Assembly (NCBI GenBank): GCA_947492475.1
Contig: CANLNM010000007.1
Location: forward strand, 62,001-126,000
Direction: 5' to 3'
From: an uncultured Paracoccaceae bacterium
Lineage (GTDB): Bacteria; Pseudomonadota; Alphaproteobacteria; Rhodobacterales; Rhodobacteraceae
DNA: 64,000 nucleotides
Position 1 is the stretch's first letter, and every line of letters starts with the position of its first letter. The notes under the pieces were generated by a model, which worked only from the letters and a program-made list of their open reading frames with translations, made no database searches and had not been told where the DNA came from. This document shows positions 57,776 through 64,000 of this stretch, one piece after another. The position numbers and the translations under genes are program-made.

Positions 57776-59599
57776 TCAACTCTGGTTCGCACCACGCGGG
57801 GCGGCGAGGATCAAAATGATCGATCCCAGCACTGCCGCCAATGTGGATGCGATTAGGATCGACAGTTTGACCGATTCCAGTTGCGTGCCGGTAAACGCGG
57901 CCGACCCAATAAAGATCGACATGGTAAAGCCAACCCCCGCCAAGAACCCCGCGCCGATGATTTGCGCCCAGTTGATTTCGGGCGACATCTTGGCGATCCC
58001 GGTTTTGACGGCGATCCAGACGATCAGGAAAATCCCCAACGGTTTGCCGATCAGCAGCCCGGCCATCACCCCTAATGCCTCTGGGGCCATGGGGGAAAAC
58101 GTCGATCCGATGATCAGGATGCCGGTGTTGAAAAACGCAAACAAGGGCAGGATCATAAAGTTGGACCAGTTTTCCAGCGCATGTTGCAGGTGAAATCCGG
58201 GGTCCCGCAACCGGTCGATCGCAGATTGCAGCCGCACCAGCGCGCCATGCCCAATCGTGGCATTTGGTCCCTGAATTTCTGCGTCAAACACGGCGGCGGC
58301 TTGGGCGGCGACGCCTTCCATGTTGGCGGATCGTCGGGATGGGATTGCCAGCGCGGTCAACACCCCAGCCAGCGTCGCATGCAGCCCGCTTTGATAGACA
58401 AAGTACCACAAGAACACGCCCAGAATGATATAAGGCACACGCGCATAAACCCGGCCCCGGTTCAGGCCCATCATCACCGCAAAGATCGCAACGGCAATCA
58501 AGAACGCATCCATTTCAAAGCCATGACCATAGAAAATCGCAATGACCAGAATGGCGCCCAGATCATCGGCAATCGCCAAAGCTGAGACAAAGATTTTCAA
58601 CGATGTCGGCACGCGTTTGCCCAGCAGCGCCATAATCCCAAGGGTAAAGGCGATGTCAGTGGCCATAGGCACACCCCAGCCATGGGCGGTGTCCTGCCCC
58701 CAATTGATCGCGACATAGATCCCCGCAGGCACAATCATCCCGCCGATTGCGCCCATGATCGGCAGCATCGCGCGTGACATGTCAGACAATTCGCCATCCA
58801 CCATTTCACGTTTGATTTCGATCCCAACCAACAGGAAAAACAGCGCCATGAGGCAGTCGTTAATCCAATGTTCCAGCGACATTTTGAACATCGCATCGCC
58901 GAACGAGATTTTTAGATAGGTCGTGCGCAATTCTTCGTAGGCATCGTGCCAACCGATATTGGACAGGATCAACGCCGCAAGGGTGGCAAGAACCAGCACA
59001 AAACCCGCAGAGGCAGCCCAGTGGAAAAATTCACTTGTGGCGCGTTGCAGGCGCACGCCCAGCGGTTTTTCGATCGCCTCGGCCAGCGAAGTTTCATCCC
59101 AGGCGCCATCATATTCGCGACCGTCAATAAACAGGGTCGGCATGTGATGCACACCGGCCCGTTGGGCAGAACTGCGGTCGTCCGCCAGTCGATCAGTCGT
59201 GTCATCAGAATGCAAATCCGCGCGGAATTGGTCCATGTTCAATTCCAGCGATTCCGCCAATGCAATCACCAAGGCTTCGGAATAGCGGGGTGGGCGCGAA
59301 AACAAAGCCCGATACATTTCGATGAACCGACCCTGCTGATGCGCCGCGATGGCAGCGCGGGCGGCGATTTCGGCGTTTAGATCGGCCGCGCCGCTGGGCA
59401 AAAATCGCACAGCTAAATCGGTTTTTTGGGGGGCAAACCGTTCTGCAGCGCGCACCAATAGGTCCCGCACCCGCCGCGTGGTGATCCCGGTAAAGTCGAT
59501 ATACCACACCAGCTTTGCGCGGGTTCGGGTCGTGGGTTCGCTCTGAAGCAAGAATATGTCGCGACCTGCGTCGAAACCCGAACGTTCTATATCGGCCAT
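57776..59599 (-). CDS. nhaA: NhaA-type Na+/H+ antiporter with N-terminal thioredoxin-like domain
   Basis: A 607-residue protein. Residues about 205-600 are the NhaA antiporter: 12 helices with the ALAIADDLGAI motif carrying the two ion-binding aspartates, and GVPMATDIAFTLG. Residues about 20-195 resemble a DsbA/thioredoxin fold (HHMPTLFIDGREYDG is the cis-proline region), but the usual CxxC position reads FTGITT, so there is no redox-active pair. ATG 59599 begins MADIERS; the longer open frame is ignored. Confidence 0.9.
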   Translation of the reverse strand: MADIERSGFDAGRDIFLLQSEPTTRTRAKLVWYIDFTGITTRRVRDLLVRAAERFAPQKTDLAVRFLPSGAADLNAEIAARAAIAAHQQGRFIEMYRALFSRPPRYSEALVIALAESLELNMDQFRADLHSDDTTDRLADDRSSAQRAGVHHMPTLFIDGREYDGAWDETSLAEAIEKPLGVRLQRATSEFFHWAASAGFVLVLATLAALILSNIGWHDAYEELRTTYLKISFGDAMFKMSLEHWINDCLMALFFLLVGIEIKREMVDGELSDMSRAMLPIMGAIGGMIVPAGIYVAINWGQDTAHGWGVPMATDIAFTLGIMALLGKRVPTSLKIFVSALAIADDLGAILVIAIFYGHGFEMDAFLIAVAIFAVMMGLNRGRVYARVPYIILGVFLWYFVYQSGLHATLAGVLTALAIPSRRSANMEGVAAQAAAVFDAEIQGPNATIGHGALVRLQSAIDRLRDPGFHLQHALENWSNFMILPLFAFFNTGILIIGSTFSPMAPEALGVMAGLLIGKPLGIFLIVWIAVKTGIAKMSPEINWAQIIGAGFLAGVGFTMSIFIGSAAFTGTQLESVKLSILIASTLAAVLGSIILILAAPRGANQS

Positions 59600-59706
59600 T
59601 TGTGTCCCTAAAGTTAAGTATGACGTGGAAATAGGCTTAAAACACCGCGCTTCAAGCGGTGTGTTGCGAAAACCAAATCGCTGTTGAGAATTTACATCGC
59701 AAACAG

Positions 59707-59736
59707 GTGCCGTTGGTTTTTGCGACGCAACGGCAC
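59707..59736. repeat. Nine-base inverted repeat between nhaA and the BASS transporter gene
   Basis: GTGCCGTTG (59707-59715) and CAACGGCAC (59728-59736) are perfect inverted copies separated by 12 bases. They lie in the 228-base gap of two divergent genes and may be an operator or a hairpin. A second, shorter hairpin ACACCGC/GCGGTGT is at 59642-59662. Confidence 0.5.
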
Positions 59737-59827
59737 AATCCAAATCCCTAGCTAGAATGAAAAGGGGGACTTAAAACGGAAAACCATTCTGTTTCCCGCG
59801 GGGCAGAGGTCCTTGGGAGGGGAAAAC

Positions 59828-60688
59828 ATGGATATTTTGGTTTCGGTGGTGCTGCCGCTTGGGTTGGCATTCATCATGTTCACATTGGGCATCGGCCTGA
59901 CGATCGCTGATTTTTCGCGGGTGGGGAAACGTCCGTTGGCCTTTGCGATTGGGGCGCTGAACCAAGTGATCCTGTTGCCGATTGTCGCCTATCTAAGCGT
60001 TCTGGTATTTGGCATTTCGGCGGAGCTGGCCGTTGGGTTCATGATCCTTGCGGCCTGTCCGGGTGGCGTGACCAGCAACATCCTCTCGAAATTGGCCAAA
60101 GGGGATGTGGCTCTTTCTGTTTCCCTCACGGCGGTGATCAGTTTGCTGAGCGTGATAACTGTGCCGTTTATCCTTAGCTTTTTGGTCGACAGGTTCATGG
60201 GGGCAGAGGCGCCAGATGTGGACATTGCCAAAACGGCGATCACCATGTTTGCGCTGACGGTGGTTCCGATCTTGCTTGGGCTTGGCCTGCGGGCGGTTGC
60301 GCCGACATTGATCCCAAAGGCGGAACCCATGTTGGGCCGGCTGGCGACAATCCTGTTTGTGATTATTGTGCTGGCGGCGGTTGCGGGAAACTGGACGATG
60401 TTTGTTGAAAATCTGGTGGTCATCGGACCGGCCTTGGTTGTTTTGTTGGCAACCCTGACCTGCGTCGGGTTTTTTGTTGCGCGCCTGTTGGGTCGCAGCG
60501 TGACCGAAGCCAAAACGATTTCCGTGGAAACCGGTGTTCAAAACAGCACGCTTGGCATTGCGATTGCGGCCATCATCGTGGGCAGCAGCGACAGCTTTAG
60601 CGTCTATGCACTGCCATCGGCGGTTTATGGCATCGTCATGTACCTGATAATTTTGCCGGTGGTTTTTGTGTACCGCCGCATCGATTGA
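59828..60688 (+). CDS. Bile acid:sodium symporter (BASS) family transporter
   Basis: A 286-residue inner-membrane transporter with about nine hydrophobic helices. The sodium-binding region ILAACPGGVTSNILSKLAKGD (the first 20 of these residues being the core) and VETGVQNSTLGIAIA are typical of BASS proteins. Bacterial members carry organic acids or pantoate; the substrate here is unknown. GGGAGGGG lies ahead of the ATG at 59828. It precedes the FAD dehydrogenase gene by 17 bases. Confidence 0.9.
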   Translation: MDILVSVVLPLGLAFIMFTLGIGLTIADFSRVGKRPLAFAIGALNQVILLPIVAYLSVLVFGISAELAVGFMILAACPGGVTSNILSKLAKGDVALSVSLTAVISLLSVITVPFILSFLVDRFMGAEAPDVDIAKTAITMFALTVVPILLGLGLRAVAPTLIPKAEPMLGRLATILFVIIVLAAVAGNWTMFVENLVVIGPALVVLLATLTCVGFFVARLLGRSVTEAKTISVETGVQNSTLGIAIAAIIVGSSDSFSVYALPSAVYGIVMYLIILPVVFVYRRID

Positions 60689-60705
60689 ACCATCGGAGCA
60701 ACATC

Positions 60706-62356
60706 ATGAACACTTCTGACGTTATCATTGTAGGCGGTGGGCTTGCGGGGCTCGTGGCTGCTGCAGAGCTGGCGGATCGCGGGAAATCTGTGATCATCAT
60801 TGACCAAGAACCAGAGGCGTTTCTGGGAGGACAGGCGTTCTGGTCGCTGGGCGGGCTGATGTTGGTCGATAGCCCAGAACAAAGGCGCATGGGCATCAAA
60901 GACAGCCGAGAACTGGCGATGCAAGATTGGTTTGGATCCGCGCAGTTTGACCGCCCAGAGGATGAATGGCCCCGCAAATGGGCCGAAGCCTATGTGGATT
61001 TTGCCGCAGGTGAAATGCGGCCATGGCTTTATCAGATGGGGATGCGGTGGTTCCCGATTGTGGGCTGGGCTGAACGCGGGGGCAGTTTTGCGTCTGGGCA
61101 CGGCAATTCCGTCCCCCGGTTTCACCTGACATGGGGCGTTGGTCCCGCAACACAGGCGCCGTTTGAACGCCGGGTGCGCGAACATCAGGCCGCGGGGCGG
61201 ATTCAGCTGAAATTCCGGCATCGCTGTTCCCATATCATCATGGAAGCCGGGGCCGCCAAAGGGGTGTCGGGGGAAATTCTGGCGCCAGATACAGCGTCGC
61301 GCGGCCAGAAAACCAACCGCGACATCGTCGGAAGTTTTGAGCTGCGCGCCGTATCTGTTTTGGTGACATCCGGGGGGATCGGTGGCGATTTCGATCTGGT
61401 GCGCAAATCATGGCCGACCGAACGGCTGGGCCCAGCGCCCAAGGAAATGATTGCTGGCGTGCCGGCACATGTGGATGGTCGCATGGTTGGCATCAGTCAG
61501 GCGGCGGGGGGCAATCTGATCAACAATGACCGTATGTGGCATTACACCGAAGGGGTGAAAAACTGGGATCCGATCTGGCCCAACCATGGCATTCGCATTC
61601 TGCCCGCGCCATCGTCGATGTGGTTTGATGCAACGGGCAACCGGTTCCCGGCCCCGTCCTATCCGGGTTTTGATTCCTTGGGGTCGCTCAAGATGATCTT
61701 GGACACGGGGTATGATTATTCGTGGTTCATCACGACACAGAAAATCGTCAAAAAGGAATTCGCCCTTTCGGGGTCCGAACAAAACGCGGATTTCGCCGAA
61801 AAAAGCTGGATCAAGGTGCTGCAGCAGCGGATTTTGAACAAAAAAGCGACCCCCGCAGTTGAAGCGTTCAAGGAGCATGGTGAAAACTTTGTTGTGGCCG
61901 ATACCTTGGCTGAACTGGTGGGCAAGATGAACCAGATGCAGGGCAACGATCTGTTGCCGCTGGATAAAATAGAAGCCGAGATCAAAGCCCGTGATCTGCA
62001 GGTCGACAACGCCTTTACCAAGGATGCCCAGATCATGGCGATCCATGCGGCGCGCAATTATCGTGGGGACAAATTGCAACGGACCGCAAAGCTGCACAAA
62101 ATCCTCGATCCCCAAAATGGCCCGCTGATTGGGATCAAGCTAAACATCATCACCCGCAAAACGTTGGGCGGATTGCAAACGGATCTGAACAGTCAGATGT
62201 TGAATGCCCAAGGCGCGCCCATTGAGGGCCTGTTCGCGGCAGGCGAAGTCGCTGGTTTTGGCGGCATATCACGGATATAACGCGCTGGAAGGGACGTTTT
62301 TGGGCGGGTGCATTTTCTCTGGGCGACAGGCGGGGCGGGCGGACACAATCGCCTAA
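60706..62356 (+). pseudogene. FAD-dependent dehydrogenase (fumarate reductase/ketosteroid dehydrogenase family), 3' frameshift
   Basis: FAD-binding oxidoreductase with the N-terminal dinucleotide motif IIVGGGLAGLVAAAE and a large substrate domain. The frame from ATG 60706 (GGAG ahead) stops at 62280, just after GLFAAGEVAGFGG. In the next frame from about 62267 the expected end follows: HGYNALEGTFLGGCIFSGRQ, stopping at 62356. A one-base gain or two-base loss near 62263-62267 explains it. The lost segment helps bind FAD, so the protein is probably inactive unless this is a sequencing error. Downstream of the BASS transporter, likely its operon partner. Confidence 0.82.
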
Positions 62357-62565
62357 GGTTGTGGGTCATCGGTCAGGTAGCCCGACAGGTATCCTTCTAG
62401 AACTTTGGTCAATTCCTGCGAATAGGGCCGCGATGCGTCGCGGTCTTTTTGTGCTGCGATCAAATCCTCCATGGAGAGGGCGATTTGAATGGTTGTGTTT
62501 GCCACCACAGCCGGGTTGCCGCCATGAAATCCATCCCCGCCCATGGCAAGTCGGTGAGATGGTTG
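62353..62565 (-). pseudogene. C-terminal remnant of an unidentified gene, cut by the junction
   Basis: An open frame on the minus strand encodes about 70 residues (MGGDGFHGG, later IALSMEDLIAAQKDRDAS, ending GYLSGYLTDDPQP). Its TAG overlaps the true end of the FAD dehydrogenase frame, as expected of convergent genes. The frame breaks at 62566-62568 where AT-richer DNA starts. The sequence could be the tail of a TetR-type regulator of the neighbouring genes; I am not sure. The first part of the gene is missing. Confidence 0.5.
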
Positions 62566-62976
62566 TTAGATCACAGAACTATCGCGGGATATAATCGTAA
62601 GAACGGTATTGTTGGCGGACATAACAAAAATGCCTTTGACAGCGCGATTGCTATTGAAAGTGGACGTGTTACAGGAAGGTATTCCGATCCCACGATGCCA
62701 GGAGTTGAAACAATCACCTATCTGGTTGCCGCGAGAATTTGGGCAGGAGATATCATCGATGGTGAATTCCGTGCGAGAACCTACCAAAAGACGGTTTACG
62801 ATCCTGCTGTATTGAGTGATCAGAGAGTTGCGCAGATGAGTGTTCAAGCCAGTCAACGCGCAACCTTCTCGGAAAATTCTTCTCAAGCGACAGTCACGAT
62901 TGATTGGTTTAAGTTTCGAGTACATCGCAACCAAGATACCAACAGCGTTACAAACGTCCATTTAACCCATCAATAG
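62557..62976 (+). pseudogene. Toxin C-terminal domain fragment (CdiA/EndoU-like), 5' end lost
   Basis: About 139 codons without a proper start. Reading from 62557, the product has NGIVGGHNKNAF, then PGVETITYLV, YQKTVYDPAVLSDQ and finally SVTNVHLTHQ. This order (GGHN, TVYDP..SD, VTN.H) is the pattern I associate with C-terminal toxin domains of CdiA and similar polymorphic toxins, probably the EndoU-like RNase group. The frame upstream continues antisense over the remnant gene and is not toxin sequence. No delivery part is present; the domain is displaced. The following immunity-like start is 61 bases downstream. Confidence 0.55.
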
Positions 62977-63037
62977 AAGAAGGTGGTATGCTTAGTCACT
63001 GGCGGTCAAGTAAAGATACCTTGGTGATATAATAATA

Positions 63038-63268
63038 ATGATTATTGGCGATAAAGTGCAATTTGGATTCTTTTTTAACAAAGTCCTTGAAGCTGAGATG
63101 TACCAATTAAACGAAGGTTACTTTGTTCATCTTCCAAAAGCCTTGATTGATGACCATGTATATCAAGGTAGCGTTGAAAATTCTTGGAAACCCAAACTTG
63201 AGCCTATCAGACATCGGTTTCACGCCAGCGGCTCGACCTCGCACACACCAAGTCATTCCGCGATGTGA
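63038..63268 (+). CDS. Immunity-like protein, N-terminal part (truncated)
   Basis: A 76-codon frame. The first 45-50 residues (MIIGDKVQFGFFFNKVLEAE) resemble the start of the Imm42 immunity family. After about residue 48 the sequence becomes basic and unconvincing (KLEPIRHRFHAS), because the same bases in another frame encode the end of a second toxin. I read it as an immunity gene for the preceding toxin fragment, broken by a junction near 63180-63205. Start context is weak (GGTGAT, 12 bases away). Low GC: 20 of 60 bases at 63041-63100 are G or C. Confidence 0.45.
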   Translation: MIIGDKVQFGFFFNKVLEAEMYQLNEGYFVHLPKALIDDHVYQGSVENSWKPKLEPIRHRFHASGSTSHTPSHSAM

Positions 63269-63299
63269 AAACTGTGTTAACGTGTTCGGAACGGAATGA
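63189..63299 (+). pseudogene. C-terminal tail of a second toxin ending in a CxxC motif
   Basis: In the frame whose TGA is at 63297-63299 the last codons read SDIGFTPAARPRTHQ and VIPRCENCVNVFGTE. The PRCENC end is like the zinc-binding C-terminus of deaminase-type toxins (YwqJ-like). Only about 30-37 codons belong to it; the upstream junction is not exact. Its stop overlaps the ATG of the 158-residue gene (ATGA), the usual toxin-immunity coupling. Too short to work alone. Confidence 0.5.
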
Positions 63300-63772
63300 T
63301 GCTTTATGATGCTGAAGATTCTGTAGGATTGGACATTGACTGGTTTGCAGTCGATACCGAAGGCAAAATTGCTCATTTTGCCACTGGTGGAGTGGGCTTC
63401 TTACCTGCTGAAACTGGGAAGGACTTGCAAGCTGCAGACGCTGCTTTCGATGTCTTGTTCGCTGCAAATGAGACCACTAGCACGATCATTATCGAAGAAA
63501 ACCTACCGATTTTTTCTAGTGATGAGAAAAGATCGCAATACATTACTGCCTTTGAAAACATGGCGAAGCGTGGTTACTTCAGCTACGATGTAGCTGATCC
63601 AAGTGTACAAAACTCACACTATGTGCTTGTTGCTGCGCCAATCAAACCAGCTTTGCTAGCCGCATCTGCGTGCGATGAGGCACAAAGAGCTACAGTTCCG
63701 TTTTTTTGCAGCGGTGTTTTTGACAAGGATCGACTGCGTGTCGTGGCAAATGATTGGCTGGCCAATACCTAA
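63296..63772 (+). CDS. Complete immunity-like protein, 158 residues
   Basis: No named family assigned. It starts MMLYDAEDSVGLDIDWFAVD, a D-x-DWFA-x-D beginning followed by GKIAHFATGGVGFLP, which I have seen in immunity proteins of polymorphic toxin loci. The protein is acidic, cytoplasmic, with no signal or membrane helix. GGAACGG lies ahead of the ATG, which overlaps the stop of the toxin tail. By position it should neutralise the second, now truncated, toxin. The remaining 228 bases to the window end show no convincing gene. Confidence 0.62.
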   Translation: MMLYDAEDSVGLDIDWFAVDTEGKIAHFATGGVGFLPAETGKDLQAADAAFDVLFAANETTSTIIIEENLPIFSSDEKRSQYITAFENMAKRGYFSYDVADPSVQNSHYVLVAAPIKPALLAASACDEAQRATVPFFCSGVFDKDRLRVVANDWLANT

Positions 63773-64000
63773 ACTTACCTTTCCAACTTCATCAAGAAAA
63801 TAGATATTTGTCTACAATATCCGCTCCTGAGCTAACCGTTTCTCCCATTGGTCTTTGATGCGGATTTAGGCTTGGTATTCGAGAAAATATTGGATTAGTT
63901 TGGTTCCCTCTGAAGGCTCACTAGTGTTCTTGCTGACCTGAATGTCTGCTTTCGATCACCCTACCTTGCGCCAATCTGACCCGGTACAGAATTGGAAAAA

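Noticed and set aside
62449-62556. Toxin frame extended upstream to 62449
   Set aside because: Those codons are antisense to the remnant gene and lie left of the composition change; not part of the toxin.
63773-64000. Possible further cassette or IS end at the window edge
   Set aside because: No open frame with a recognisable product and no inverted repeat; the sequence stops before anything can be decided.

Overview
The window is one continuous stretch of an alphaproteobacterial chromosome, most probably a marine Rhodobacterales (Roseobacter-group) strain. The evidence is the set and order of genes: ppiC-argJ-mutT, secA, rimP-nusA-ylxR-infB, nhaA-rnd-kdsD-lptCAB-hpf-ptsN, two L,D-transpeptidases beside hemH, and a comF/NDUFAF5-like divergent pair. 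The DNA is moderately GC-rich, genes are tightly packed with many ATGA or TGATG stop/start overlaps, and no tRNA, rRNA, CRISPR array or intact insertion sequence was seen. Genus-level placement is inference.

Layout. 1-6.5 kb: the end of a malic enzyme-phosphotransacetylase fusion, a PfkB sugar kinase, secreted MsrA, an SCP2 protein, argG and a membrane protein. 6-9.3 kb: NUDIX hydrolase, Hsp33, CoA-diphosphatase-like NUDIX and the CCA-adding enzyme. 9.3-14.2 kb: two half-size ABC exporters and an RNA m5U methyltransferase. 14.3-17.6 kb: two L,D-transpeptidases, a CAP-domain lipoprotein, a 65-residue secreted protein and ferrochelatase. 17.6-24.2 kb: an NDUFAF5-like methyltransferase, comF, grxC, a nitrilase-family amidase, MarR, GNAT, ubiG, prolyl aminopeptidase and an internally shortened peptide-binding protein. 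24.3-29.8 kb: the rimP-nusA-ylxR-infB operon. 30-38.1 kb: mutT, argJ, PPIase, secA and two exported proteins, one a PstS-OmpA fusion. 38.1-42.3 kb: radC, dnaJ and dnaK.

42.4-53 kb is a surface-polysaccharide region: an ABC-2 polysaccharide-export permease without its ATPase, cysQ, kdsB, galU, galE, two tandem paralogous glycosyltransferases, a GT14-type branching transferase and a sulfotransferase that appears to have two domains. Together these suggest synthesis of a sulfated, possibly Kdo-linked surface glycan. 53-59.6 kb carries ptsN, hpf, lptB-lptA-lptC, kdsD, rnd and an NhaA antiporter with an N-terminal thioredoxin-like domain that lacks its CxxC. 59.8-62.4 kb holds a BASS-family transporter and an FAD dehydrogenase whose last 25-30 codons are out of frame.

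The most unusual part is the right end. At about 62,545-62,568 the host sequence stops inside an opposite-strand gene, and AT-richer DNA of different character begins. It contains, in order, a toxin C-terminal domain fragment (GGHN and TVYDP motifs), the start of an immunity-like gene, the last codons of a second toxin ending in a PRCENC zinc-like motif, and a complete 158-residue immunity-like gene whose ATG overlaps that second toxin's stop codon. I read this as displaced, eroded toxin-immunity modules of the polymorphic-toxin/CDI kind. The family assignments come from remembered motifs and need profile searches.
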